DNA from: Muricoccus nepalensis | GTDB taxonomy: Bacteria; Pseudomonadota; Alphaproteobacteria; Acetobacterales; Acetobacteraceae | Length of the DNA stretch: 64,000 bases | Reading direction: 5' to 3' | Assembly: GCF_006438825.1 (NCBI RefSeq) | Contig: NZ_RCZP01000004.1 | Coordinates: 166,697 to 230,696 of the forward strand | Shown: positions 30,193 through 39,469 of the stretch, in pieces | Numbering within the stretch: the first letter of the stretch is position 1 | How the letters are laid out: each line of letters begins with the position of its first letter | Position numbers and translations under genes: made by a program | The notes under the pieces: model-generated | Database searches by the model: none | Seen by the model: only the letters and a program-made list of their open reading frames with translations | Told to the model about the DNA's origin: nothing

Positions 30193-30316
30193 GGCCGGTG
30201 CCGAGCGGTTAGGCGCTGGCAGAAGGACGCGCGTTGCGCGCGGCCCTCATGACGAAGCGCGCGACCGCTGCGACAGAACAATGAGGATCTAGGGAGCGAG
30301 CCTCGGCACCACGGCC
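30193..30316. ncRNA. Candidate structured RNA (unassigned), 12-nt downstream of tRNA-Thr
   Basis: A long closing stem is visible: GGTGCCGAG (30197-30205) pairs perfectly with CTCGGCACC (30302-30310), and beyond an AC bulge GGCC pairs with GGCC (30193-30196/30313-30316). Inside, CCTCAT pairs with ATGAGG and a GC-rich hairpin (GCGCG / CGCGC) lies near 30230. The size (about 124 nt) and nested stems suggest a structured RNA or an element of the tRNA-Thr 3' trailer. Strand undecided, since the stem is symmetric. It does not match tRNA, 4.5S or tmRNA features. Confidence 0.4.
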
Positions 30317-30322
30317 GGGGAA

Positions 30323-30397
<75 letters not shown>

Positions 30398-30578
30398 GTG
30401 CTGGCCCGCGGGCGTGGCGCTACCTAGCCGCTGGCCTCGCCCCGCGCAAGCCTGAGCCTTCACAAAGCCCCGCCCTCGCAAAACGGCGCCGGCGCCAGGC
30501 GCAGCCTTAAATAGAGGAACACCGCCTCGGCGCGCGCCGCTTGACCGCCTTGCCCACCCGCCCGATGCCTTGGGCACC

Positions 30579-30755
30579 ATGACCGACGATCCGTCCAAGA
30601 CCCCACCGCCTGCCGCGCCCAGGCCCACCGCCCCGCCGCCAACGCCCGCCCAATCCGCCCGGGAGCAGCGCCTAGCCGCCGCGCTGCGAGAAAACCTGCG
30701 GCGCCGCAAGGCGCAGTCGCGGGAACGCCTTCCCCGCACGCCGCCGGAGGATTGA
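30579..30755 (+). CDS. Small basic hypothetical protein (58 residues)
   Basis: A 58-residue protein with a Pro/Ala-rich N-terminal half and a helical, Arg-rich C-terminus ([24 protein letters not shown]). Short proteins ending with a [23 protein letters not shown] helix recur in Rhodospirillales next to murA/dcd-type loci, which makes it credible, but function is unknown. It might bind nucleic acid given its charge. The ATG at 30579 was chosen over a TTG nine bases earlier. Confidence 0.6.
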   Translation: MTDDPSKTPPPAAPRPTAPPPTPAQSAREQRLAAALRENLRRRKAQSRERLPRTPPED

Positions 30756-30857
30756 GACGGCCCCGCGGCACCCAACCGGTTGCCCCCCCGCGGCCCAGGG
30801 TCTATCCCCGGCCCGCCCCCCTCCGCCACCCGGGGAAGCGCCCGAGGGAACCCCACC

Positions 30858-31412
30858 ATGTCCATCATGCCCGACCACTGGATCCGCCGCATGGCGACGG
30901 AGCAGGGCATGATCGAGCCCTTCGTGGAGGCCCAGCGGCGGGAGGGCGTGATCTCCTACGGCCTGTCGAGCTACGGCTACGACGCCCGCGCCGCCGGCGA
31001 GTTCAAGATCTTCACGAACGTCGACAACGCCCTCGTCGACCCCAAGCGCTTCTCGGACGAGGGCTTCGTCACCCGCACCGGCGACACCTGCATCGTGCCG
31101 CCCAACTCCTTCGTGCTGACCCACACGGTGGAGTATTTCCGGATCCCCCGCGACGTGCTCGTCATCTGCCTCGGCAAGAGCACCTACGCCCGCTGCGGCC
31201 TCATCGTGAACGTCACCCCGCTCGAGCCCGAGTGGGAGGGCCAGGTCACGATCGAGATCAGCAACACCACCCCCCTGCCCGCCCGCATCTACGCGAACGA
31301 AGGCATCTGCCAGTTCCTCTTCCTCAAGGGAGAGGCGCCGCCGGACGTCTCCTACGCGGACCGGGCCGGCAAATACATGCACCAGCGCGGCGTCGCCCTG
31401 CCGCGGCTCTAG
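30858..31412 (+). CDS. dcd: dCTP deaminase
   Basis: A 184-residue dCTP deaminase, trimeric, converts dCTP to dUTP in thymidylate supply. Diagnostic blocks are [20 protein letters not shown], the nucleotide-binding [33 protein letters not shown] core (about residues 107-143; residues 110-135 hold the catalytic Glu region) and [11 protein letters not shown]. Length and order match the family. The ATG at 30858 is preceded by CACC and follows a 102-bp gap from the small gene; it begins a housekeeping run. Confidence 0.95.
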   Translation: MSIMPDHWIRRMATEQGMIEPFVEAQRREGVISYGLSSYGYDARAAGEFKIFTNVDNALVDPKRFSDEGFVTRTGDTCIVPPNSFVLTHTVEYFRIPRDVLVICLGKSTYARCGLIVNVTPLEPEWEGQVTIEISNTTPLPARIYANEGICQFLFLKGEAPPDVSYADRAGKYMHQRGVALPRL

Positions 31413-31423
31413 GAACCTCCCGA

Positions 31424-32683
<1,260 letters not shown>

Positions 32684-32732
32684 CTCAAGAATCCTTCATC
32701 GAAACGTCGCGCGCGCGATGCTAGGCTCCCCC

Positions 32733-33425
32733 ATGGACCACCCGCTCAATGCCCCGCACCTCCAGGCCAAGGCCTCGGCCGGCCTGATCCTCGCCCTTCC
32801 GAAAGGCCGCATCCTCAAGGAGGTGCAACCCCTCCTCGCCCGCGTCGGCTTGGTGCCCGGGGGCGACTTCGCGGACGAGGACAGCCGCTACCTCCGCTTT
32901 CCCACCAACCACGCCGGCGTCGACGTCGTGCGCGTCCGCCCCTTCGACGTCGCGACCTTCGTCGCCCATGGCGGCGCTCAGATCGGCGTCTGCGGCGCCG
33001 ACGTGCTGATGGAGTTCGACTACGCGGAGATCTACGCCCCGCTCGACCTCGGCGTCGGCCGCTGCCGCGTCAGCGTCGCGGGTCCCGCCGAGGACCCGGT
33101 GGCGGAGGAAGCCGCCCGCTGGTCGCGCGTGACGGTCGCGACCAAGTACCCAGGCATCGCCCGCCGCCACTTCGCCGCCCGCGGCGTGCAGGCGGAGATC
33201 GTCCACCTGAACGGCGCCATGGAGCTCGCCCCCTCCCTCGGCCTCGCCCGCCTGATCGTGGACCTCGTGCAGACCGGCTCCACCCTGCGCGCGAACGGGC
33301 TGGTGGAGCGCGAGGTGATCGCCCCCGTCACCTCCCGCCTCATCGTCAACCGCACGGCGCTGAAGACGGAGCCGGAGCTGATCGGCGCCTGGCTGGCCCG
33401 CTTCCGCGAGGCCTTAGCGGCATGA
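32733..33425 (+). CDS. hisG: ATP phosphoribosyltransferase, short form (HisG)
   Basis: About 230 residues, the short (HisG-S) form that lacks the C-terminal ACT-like regulatory domain, so a HisZ partner encoded elsewhere is expected. Catalyses ATP + PRPP to phosphoribosyl-ATP in histidine synthesis. Visible are LILALPKGRILKEVQPLL, the YPGIARRHFAARG region and the PRPP-loop DLVQTGSTLRANGL near residue 175. Two ATGs are possible (32718 and 32733); neither has a clear ribosome site, and 32733 fits the family better. Confidence 0.93.
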   Translation: MDHPLNAPHLQAKASAGLILALPKGRILKEVQPLLARVGLVPGGDFADEDSRYLRFPTNHAGVDVVRVRPFDVATFVAHGGAQIGVCGADVLMEFDYAEIYAPLDLGVGRCRVSVAGPAEDPVAEEAARWSRVTVATKYPGIARRHFAARGVQAEIVHLNGAMELAPSLGLARLIVDLVQTGSTLRANGLVEREVIAPVTSRLIVNRTALKTEPELIGAWLARFREALAA

Positions 33426-34717
33426 GGCGCCTCGACACCCGCGACCCCGGCTTCGAGGCCGGCTTCGCCGCCCTCCTGGACATGGCCCGCGACACCACCG
33501 CCCGCGTCGACGGCGCGGTCGCGGAGATCATCGCCCGCGTCCGGGCCGAGGGCGACGCCGCCCTGCTGGACCTGACCGCCCGCTTCGACCGCTGGCAGCC
33601 GCGCGACGCCGCGGCGCTCCGCGTGACGGCCGGGGAGATCGACGCCGCCACCGCCTCCATCCCCGCGGCGCTGATGGCGGCCCTCGACACCGCGGCCGCC
33701 CGGATCGAGACCTTCCACCGGGCGCAGATGCCCGCCGACATCACCGTGCCGGACCCGGCCGGGCTGACGCTCGGGATGCGCTGGGGCGCGGTGGACGCGG
33801 CGGGCCTCTACGTGCCCGGCGGCAAGGCGGCCTACCCGTCGTCCGTGCTGATGAACGCCATCCCGGCGCGGGTGGCCGGCGTGCCGCGCGTCGCCATGGT
33901 GGTGCCGACCCCGGACGGGGAGCTGAACCCCCTCGTGCTCGCCGCCGCCCGCCGCGCGGGGGTCACCGAGGTCTGGCGCATCGGCGGCGCCCAGGCGGTG
34001 GCGGCGCTGGCCTGGGGCACGGCCAGCCTCGCGCCCGTGGACAAGATCACCGGCCCCGGCAACGCCTACGTGGCGGAGGCCAAGCGCCAGGTCTTTGGCC
34101 GCGTCGGCATCGACAGCATCGCCGGCCCCTCCGAGGTCGTGGTGCTGGCGGACGGCGCCCAGGACCCGGCGCGCGTCGCCATGGACCTGCTCGCCCAGGC
34201 CGAGCACGACGAGGCCGCGCAGTCGATCCTCCTCACCGACAGCCCGGCGCTGGCGGACGCCGTGCCGGCCGCGGTGGAGGCGGCGCTCGCCACCCTTCCC
34301 CGCGCCGCCATCGCAGGGGAATCCTGGCGCCGCCACGGCGCGGTGATCCTCGTCCGGGACTGGGACGAGGGCGCGGCGCTGACCGACCGGCTGGCGCCCG
34401 AGCACCTCCAGATCATGACCGCCGACCCCGCCGCCCTCTTCGCCCGCATCCGCCACGCGGGCGCGGCCTTCCTCGGCCCCTGGTGCCCGGAGGCGCTCGG
34501 CGACTACGTGGCCGGGCCGAACCACGTCCTGCCGACCGGCCGCACCGCCCGCTTCGCCTCGGGCCTCTCGGTCTTCGACTTCCTCAAGCGCACGACCTGG
34601 ATCGCCGCCGAGGAGGCCGGGCTGCGCGCGACCGGCCCCGCCGCGGTGGCCCTGGCCCGGGCGGAGGGGCTGGAGGCCCACGCGCGGAGCATCGCCGAGC
34701 GGATCGGAATGGGCTGA
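33422..34717 (+). CDS. hisD: Histidinol dehydrogenase
   Basis: A 431-residue HisD, zinc-dependent, oxidises L-histidinol to histidine in two NAD steps. Family blocks are GLYVPGGKAAYPSSVLM, IGGAQAVAALAWGT, KITGPGNAYVAEAK, then DQ-type Zn region QAEHDEAAQSILLT and the C-terminal LAPEHLQIM. The ATG overlaps the hisG stop (ATGA). A histidine-pathway pair in the conserved dcd-murA-hisGD-infA order. Confidence 0.96.
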   Translation: MRRLDTRDPGFEAGFAALLDMARDTTARVDGAVAEIIARVRAEGDAALLDLTARFDRWQPRDAAALRVTAGEIDAATASIPAALMAALDTAAARIETFHRAQMPADITVPDPAGLTLGMRWGAVDAAGLYVPGGKAAYPSSVLMNAIPARVAGVPRVAMVVPTPDGELNPLVLAAARRAGVTEVWRIGGAQAVAALAWGTASLAPVDKITGPGNAYVAEAKRQVFGRVGIDSIAGPSEVVVLADGAQDPARVAMDLLAQAEHDEAAQSILLTDSPALADAVPAAVEAALATLPRAAIAGESWRRHGAVILVRDWDEGAALTDRLAPEHLQIMTADPAALFARIRHAGAAFLGPWCPEALGDYVAGPNHVLPTGRTARFASGLSVFDFLKRTTWIAAEEAGLRATGPAAVALARAEGLEAHARSIAERIGMG

Positions 34718-34832
34718 GCCCCGGCCCCGCGCCGCCCCCGGCCCTTGCAGGTCACCAATGCGGGCGCGCGGCCGCGCTTTCCTTGACCCGGCTGGCCCGA
34801 AGCATCATCTTCGGCGTGCTCTGCCACAGGAT

Positions 34833-34864
34833 GCGCGGTTTCCCGAGGGAACCGCGCTCGTTTT
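34833..34864 (+). terminator. Intrinsic terminator after hisD
   Basis: GCGCGGTTTCCC pairs with GGGAACCGCGC around a very small loop with one unpaired T, and TCGTTTT follows. It separates the hisGD run from infA, 92 bp before the infA start, so infA probably has its own promoter downstream of it. The rest of the 34718-34955 interval shows no gene. Confidence 0.6.
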
Positions 34865-34955
34865 GCGTGCGGGGCCGGGCGCGCATCGGCGCCTCCCGTG
34901 GACCATGCGCCGCCCCCTCCATGGCAGGGCGCCGCGCTCTCAATGAAGGATAGGC

Positions 34956-35174
34956 ATGTCGAAGGAAGACATGATCGAGTTCAGCGGCCAGGTGATGGAG
35001 CTTCTGCCCAACGCCATGTTCCGCGTGAAGCTGGACAACGAGCACATGCTGCTCGCCCACACCAGCGGCAAGATGCGCAAGAACCGCATCCGCGTCCTCG
35101 CCGGCGACCGCGTCAACGTCGAGATGACCCCCTACGACCTCACCAAGGGCCGGATCACGTTCCGCTTCAAGTGA
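34956..35174 (+). CDS. infA: Translation initiation factor IF-1
   Basis: A 72-residue OB-fold protein, the full expected length, which binds the 30S A site and helps position initiator tRNA. The sequence is canonical: [42 protein letters not shown], then [17 protein letters not shown] and [19 protein letters not shown] gives a good ribosome site. The stop overlaps the maf start. Confidence 0.97.
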   Translation: MSKEDMIEFSGQVMELLPNAMFRVKLDNEHMLLAHTSGKMRKNRIRVLAGDRVNVEMTPYDLTKGRITFRFK

Positions 35175-35806
35175 GCCTTCCTGCCGGTGACGGGCCCGAG
35201 ACGGGCCCTGCCGCGGGGCCGGACGCCGCCCGCCCGCCCCTGATCCTTGCCAGCGCCAGCCCGCGCCGCCTGGACCTCCTGGCCCGGCTGGGCATCGTGC
35301 CCGACCGCGTCGACCCCGCCGACCTCGACGAGACGCCGCGCAAGGCCGAGGAGCCGCGCCGCCTCGCCCAGCGCCTCGCGCGCGCCAAGGCCGCGGCCGT
35401 CGCCGCCCGATCCCCCGGCTGTCTCGTCCTCGCCGCCGACACGGTGGTGGGCGTGGGCCGCCGCATCCTCGGCAAGCCCGCCGACGCCACCGAGGCGCGG
35501 CGCTTCCTCGACCTCCTCTCCGGCCGCCGGCACCGCGTGACCACCGGCGTGGCCCTCGTGACCCCCGACGGGCGGCTGCGCGAGCGCGTGGTGGAGACGA
35601 CCCTCGCCTTCCACCGCCTGACCGACGCCCAGGCGGAGGGCTACGTTGCCTCCGGCGAGTGGGAGGGAAAGGCCGGCGGCTACGCCATCCACCAGCGGGC
35701 CGAGGTCTTCGTGCGCTTCCTCTCCGGCAGCCACTCCAACGTGGTGGGACTGCCGCTCTTCGAGACCGCGCAGCTTCTCCGCGGGGTCGGCTGGCTGCAC
35801 CCCTGA
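35171..35806 (+). CDS. maf: Maf family nucleotide pyrophosphatase
   Basis: A 211-residue Maf-type nucleoside triphosphate pyrophosphatase that removes modified or non-canonical nucleotides; a role in septum control has also been reported. Motifs: [18 protein letters not shown] (about residue 25), catalytic Asp in [32 protein letters not shown], and [31 protein letters not shown] start overlaps the infA stop (GTGA), so it is probably coupled. Confidence 0.94.
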   Translation: MSLPAGDGPETGPAAGPDAARPPLILASASPRRLDLLARLGIVPDRVDPADLDETPRKAEEPRRLAQRLARAKAAAVAARSPGCLVLAADTVVGVGRRILGKPADATEARRFLDLLSGRRHRVTTGVALVTPDGRLRERVVETTLAFHRLTDAQAEGYVASGEWEGKAGGYAIHQRAEVFVRFLSGSHSNVVGLPLFETAQLLRGVGWLHP

Positions 35807-35822
35807 CGAGGGCCGCCCGACC

Positions 35823-36977
35823 ATGACCGGGGCACGGCCGGGCGCCGCGGCGGAGGCGGGCATCCTCGTCTCGACTTCCCCCGGGGAGCGCCGCGTGGCG
35901 CTCTGGCGGGACGGCGCCCTGCAGGCCGCCTTCGTCGAGCGCCCCGCCCTGCCCGACGGCGTGGGCGACCTCCACCTCGCCCGCGTCACCGCCCGCGTCT
36001 CGGCCCTCTCGGGCGTCTTCGTGGCGCTGGAAGGCGAGGTCAGCGGCTTCCTGCCCGATGCCCAGGGCGGCGCGGGCGTGACCGAGGGCGCCTCCCTTCC
36101 CCTTCGCGTCACGCGCGCGGCCCAGGGCGGCAAGGGGCCGCGGCTCTCCGGCACCGGACTTCTCAAGGATCTTCCGCGCGAGGGCCCGCCGCGCCTGCTC
36201 CGGCGCGGGCCGGACGCCGCGCTGCGCCTGGCTGCCGCGCATCCCGCCCTCCCCGTCGTCTCGGACCACCCGGGCGAGGCCGCGCGGCTCCGCGCCGCGC
36301 TCGGCGCCGGCCGGGTCCGGCTCCTTTCCCGGCCCGCCTTCGACGAGGCGGTGGAGGCCGCCTTCGACACCCTCGCCTCGCCGGAGGTGCCGCTGCCCGG
36401 CGGCGGGCGCCTCCTCGTCCACCCCACGCCGGCCCTGACCGCGCTCGACGTCGACACCGGCGCCTCGGCCGGGCGGGACAGCGGGGCGCATCGGGCCGTC
36501 AACGCCGCCGCCCTGGCCGAGGCCGCGCGCCAGATCCGCCTGCGCCACCTCGCCGGCCCGATCCTGCTCGACCTTGCCGGCGGCACCGCGAAAAGCCGCG
36601 CCTCCCTCCTGCCCGCGCTGCGCCAGGCGGCCGGGGCGGACCCGCTGCTGCGCGTGGTGGGGCTGACAGGGCTCGGGCTGATGGAGATGGTGCGGACGCG
36701 CGTCCACCCGCCGCTGCACGAGGTGCTGGGCCAGCCGCCCTCGGCTCTCACCCACGGGCTTGCCGCGCTGCGCCGCGCGGCGCGGGAGGCCGCTTCCCGC
36801 CCGGCCGCGGCGCTGGCGCTGCGGGCGCATCCCCAGGTGGCGGAGGCGCTCCGCGCGCATCCCGGCGCGCTGGAGGACTTCGCCGTGGGGGCCGCGCACC
36901 CCATCTCTCTTGTTACCGACCCGGCCCTCGCGCCGGGCGGGGAGATGATCGAGGACGCCGCGCCCCATGCCCGATGA
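35823..36977 (+). CDS. Ribonuclease E/G family protein
   Basis: A 384-residue RNase E/G catalytic-type protein, shorter than RNase G (about 490), with no C-terminal degradosome scaffold. The S1-like RNA-binding part covers about residues 20-110 ([13 protein letters not shown]). The catalytic Mg site looks intact: [10 protein letters not shown] (first Asp) and [19 protein letters not shown] (second Asp). The zinc-link Cys motif of RNase E is missing, so the tetramer interface may differ. Neighbours are Maf and YacG, a common arrangement. Confidence 0.88.
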   Translation: MTGARPGAAAEAGILVSTSPGERRVALWRDGALQAAFVERPALPDGVGDLHLARVTARVSALSGVFVALEGEVSGFLPDAQGGAGVTEGASLPLRVTRAAQGGKGPRLSGTGLLKDLPREGPPRLLRRGPDAALRLAAAHPALPVVSDHPGEAARLRAALGAGRVRLLSRPAFDEAVEAAFDTLASPEVPLPGGGRLLVHPTPALTALDVDTGASAGRDSGAHRAVNAAALAEAARQIRLRHLAGPILLDLAGGTAKSRASLLPALRQAAGADPLLRVVGLTGLGLMEMVRTRVHPPLHEVLGQPPSALTHGLAALRRAAREAASRPAAALALRAHPQVAEALRAHPGALEDFAVGAAHPISLVTDPALAPGGEMIEDAAPHAR

Positions 36978-37134
36978 GAAGACCGCCTGCCCCGTCTGCG
37001 GCAAGCCCGCCCAGCCCAACGCGCGCCCCTTCTGCTCGCCGCGCTGCCGCGCCGTGGATCTCGGGCGCTGGCTCGGCGAGACCTACGCGGTGCCCGTCAA
37101 GCCGGAGACCGCCGAGGAGCAGGACGTCGACTAG
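36967..37134 (+). CDS. yacG: DNA gyrase inhibitor YacG (zinc-binding)
   Basis: A 55-residue zinc-ribbon protein that inhibits DNA gyrase by binding GyrB in known cases. The four-Cys zinc site is clear: CPVCGKP then [15 protein letters not shown], followed by the family WL motif and an acidic tail (ETAEEQDVD). It overlaps the ribonuclease gene by 11 bases, as in many alphaproteobacteria. Confidence 0.94.
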   Translation: MPDEKTACPVCGKPAQPNARPFCSPRCRAVDLGRWLGETYAVPVKPETAEEQDVD

Positions 37135-37222
37135 GGCGGAATGATCGCGGGCGGGATGGACAGGCGCCACGGCATCGTCTATCCCCCGCGACCTCTGCCG
37201 GCGGCAACGCCGCTTCGCTTGG

Positions 37223-37298
37223 GCCCAGGTAGCTCAGTTGGTAGAGCATGCGACTGAAAATCGCAGTGTCGGTGGTTCGATTCCACTCCTGGGCACCA
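37223..37298 (+). tRNA. tRNA-Phe (anticodon GAA)
   Basis: GCCCAGG at the 5' end pairs with CCTGGGC before ACCA. The anticodon stem TGCGA/TCGCA encloses loop CTGAAAA (anticodon GAA), and the T arm holds GGTTCGATTCC. 76 nt, with encoded CCA. No other tRNA is linked. Confidence 0.97.
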
Positions 37299-37414
37299 CT
37301 CCCCTCCCCGACGATGGCGCCGCGCCCGGTGGGAGGATGAACCCCGCCCCGCCCGATCTTACATGCCGGGGGTCGCCGTGCCGCGGCCCGGCGCGGACAG
37401 GAGAAGCATCGGGA

Positions 37415-37648
37415 ATGTCCACCAGGCTCTGGTCGCTCGGGATCGTCCTCGTCGCCCTCGGCTTCGCCGCGCGCGAGGTGGGATGGGACACCCTCCTGTG
37501 GCTTCCCATGGCCGCGATCCGCTCGCTTCTCTGGATACCGGCCGCCGCGATCGACGCGATCCGCTCCGATCCCGCCAGCTACGGCGTGGTCGCGGTCGGG
37601 GTGCTGCTCATGGTGGTGGCGAGCCTGCTGCGGCGGCGCGGCGGCTAG
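37415..37648 (+). CDS. Small integral membrane protein (77 residues)
   Basis: A 77-residue protein with three hydrophobic stretches (LWSLGIVLVALGFAA, LLWLPMAAIRSLLWIPAAAI, YGVVAVGVLLMVVASLL) and a short Arg-rich C-terminus (RRRGG). The ATG has GGAGAAGCATCGGG upstream. It could be a membrane-anchoring or stress protein, but no family is recognised. It follows the tRNA-Phe gene by 116 bp. Confidence 0.6.
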   Translation: MSTRLWSLGIVLVALGFAAREVGWDTLLWLPMAAIRSLLWIPAAAIDAIRSDPASYGVVAVGVLLMVVASLLRRRGG

Positions 37649-37712
37649 GGACAGCGGCACCGCGCCGCCATCCGGAATGCATGGTGCGGCCCGCCGGGGC
37701 GGGCCGCGGGGG

Positions 37713-38018
37713 TCAGACCCCGTGCTTGCCCATGGCGGTGGTCTTCGCCTTCGTCTCCTCGGTCACGCCGTTGTCCGGGTCGGCGGTCTCGTCGGGCTGG
37801 CCAGGCGCGTCGCCGTCTGCGCCCTTGACCTTGATGTTCACGGGTCCGCCGGGGGCGTCCGGACCCTTGAAGTTGTTGTTGTCGCCCGGGCTCGGCTTGT
37901 ACTGGTGCTCCGGCGACTTGTCCCGCGCGCGGGGCACGGGCCCGCTCATCGTCGTCTTGCTGGAGACGGCGTTCTCCTCGGGCAGGATGTGGGCGCCCTT
38001 TTCGACGGGCTCGGTCAT
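37713..38018 (-). CDS. Hydrophilic, likely disordered protein (101 residues)
   Basis: A 101-residue, very polar protein rich in Pro, Gly, Asp, Glu and Lys, with no predicted helices or membrane segments (for example PSPGDNNNFKGPDAPGGPVN). AAGGAGCGCC lies directly before the ATG. It resembles intrinsically disordered, stress-associated proteins of Acetobacteraceae; a desiccation or cold-shock role would be a guess. Convergent with the membrane-protein gene. Confidence 0.6.
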   Translation of the reverse strand: MTEPVEKGAHILPEENAVSSKTTMSGPVPRARDKSPEHQYKPSPGDNNNFKGPDAPGGPVNIKVKGADGDAPGQPDETADPDNGVTEETKAKTTAMGKHGV

Positions 38019-38147
38019 GGCGCGCTCCTTCTGGTTCTCCCTTCCTGAACGCCCGCTGCGCCGCGGGGTTCGTCCGAGAAGCGTTCCATCGGTCAGAGCA
38101 TCGGCTTCGCGCCCACCGCGTTGAGCGAGGGCATCAGGAGCTTGCGG

Positions 38148-38828
38148 ATGATCGAGGCCGTTGTTTTCGACGTGGACGGGACGCTGGTCGATTCCGTCGA
38201 CCTTCACGCCCGGGCCTGGCAGGACGCCTTCAGCGACTTCGGGCACGAGATCGGCTTCGGGGAGATCCGCGGGCAGATCGGCAAGGGCGGGGACCAGCTC
38301 ATGCCCGTCTTCCTCAGCCCGGAGGAAATGGAGGCGAAGGGCGAGGCGCTCTCGAAGCACCGCGCCCGCCTCATGCAGGAGCGCTACCTGCCGGAGATCC
38401 GCCCCTTCCCGGGCGTGCCGGCGCTCTTCCGGCGCCTGCGGGAGGACGGGGTGCGGATCGCCCTCGCCTCCTCCGCCAAGGCGGACGAGTTGCAGGAGTA
38501 CAAGAGGATCGCGGGGATCGAGGACCTCGTGGACGTCGAGACCTCCTCGGACGACGCCGAGCGGTCGAAGCCCTTCCCCGACATCTTCCGGGCTGCCCTC
38601 TCCCGCCTCAAGGGCGTGGCGCCGGCGGCGGCGATCGCCATCGGGGACACGCCCTACGACGCCGAGGCCGCGGCGGGCGCCGGGCTGCGGACGATCGGCG
38701 TGCTCTGCGGCGGCTTCCCGGAGAGCGACCTGCGCCGGGCCGGTTGCGTCGCGATCTTCGAGGGGCCCGCCGACCTTCTCGCCCGCTTCGACGCGTCGCC
38801 GCTCGCCAGGAAGGCCCCTGCCGGCTAA
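38148..38828 (+). CDS. HAD-superfamily hydrolase (phosphoglycolate-phosphatase-like)
   Basis: A 226-residue HAD phosphatase with motif I VFDVDGTLVDSVD (nucleophile Asp near residue 8), motif II IALASSAK, motif III Lys in RSKPFPDIFRAAL and motif IV IGDTPYDAEAAAGAGL. It looks like a small-sugar or phosphoglycolate phosphatase subfamily; substrate unknown. Start chosen for the AGGAG site nine bases upstream of ATG 38148. It stands alone between the disordered-protein gene and the molybdenum-hydroxylase pair. Confidence 0.9.
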   Translation: MIEAVVFDVDGTLVDSVDLHARAWQDAFSDFGHEIGFGEIRGQIGKGGDQLMPVFLSPEEMEAKGEALSKHRARLMQERYLPEIRPFPGVPALFRRLREDGVRIALASSAKADELQEYKRIAGIEDLVDVETSSDDAERSKPFPDIFRAALSRLKGVAPAAAIAIGDTPYDAEAAAGAGLRTIGVLCGGFPESDLRRAGCVAIFEGPADLLARFDASPLARKAPAG

Positions 38829-39006
38829 GGCGCGGGCGCTCCCCGCACAAAGGTTTGCCCGGGGCGACAAAGCTCTTCCAGACGGCACGGCGATGGTTCC
38901 ATCCTTCGCCGCGTCAGCCGGCTCCCCCGCGCGCTCGGGCGGCCGCGCCGGCCAAGCGCAACGGCCGCCCGCCCCGGGCGCCGGCACGGGGAGGAGCGAC
39001 GGGATC

Positions 39007-39465
39007 ATGGCGAAGCTCACGGTCAACGGCCGCGGGGTGGAGGTGGACGTCGATCCCGCCACGCCGCTCATCTACGTGCTCCGCAACGACCTCGCCCTGA
39101 ACGGCCCCAAGCTCGGCTGCGGCCGGGCCCAGTGCGGGGCCTGCACGGTGCACCTGGACGGCGAGGCCATCCGGTCCTGCCAGTTTCCGGTCGGCGAGGC
39201 CGAGGGGCGCCGGGTCACCACGCTGGAGGGCCTGGGCACGCCCGAGCGGCCCCACCCGCTGCAGGAGGCCTTCCTCGCGGAGCAGGCGGCCCAGTGCGGC
39301 TACTGCACGAGCGGCATGATCATGCAGGGCGCCGCCCTCATCCAGGCGCGCCCGGGCATCACCGAGGCGGAGGTGCTGGCGGGCATGGAGGGCAATCTCT
39401 GCCGCTGCGGCACCCAGCCGCGCGTGGTGCGCGCGGTGCTGAGCGCCGCCCGGAAGGGGGCCTGA
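39007..39465 (+). CDS. (2Fe-2S)-binding small subunit of a molybdenum hydroxylase (IorA-like)
   Basis: A 152-residue electron-transfer subunit with two [2Fe-2S] sites. The plant-type cluster is in GCGRAQCGACTVHLDGEAIRSC (about residues 38-60), and the second, C-terminal cluster is in QCGYCTSGMIMQG and CRCGTQPRVV (about 97-140). It pairs with the following large subunit, with only four bases between stop and start. Known role: passing electrons from the Mo site. No FAD subunit is linked, so the acceptor is probably a cytochrome or other membrane partner. Confidence 0.93.
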   Translation: MAKLTVNGRGVEVDVDPATPLIYVLRNDLALNGPKLGCGRAQCGACTVHLDGEAIRSCQFPVGEAEGRRVTTLEGLGTPERPHPLQEAFLAEQAAQCGYCTSGMIMQGAALIQARPGITEAEVLAGMEGNLCRCGTQPRVVRAVLSAARKGA

Positions 39466-39469
39466 CGCC

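Noticed and set aside
30193..30316. A tRNA-like call for the stem-loop region
   Set aside because: It lacks T-arm, anticodon arm and CCA geometry; kept only as an unassigned structured RNA.
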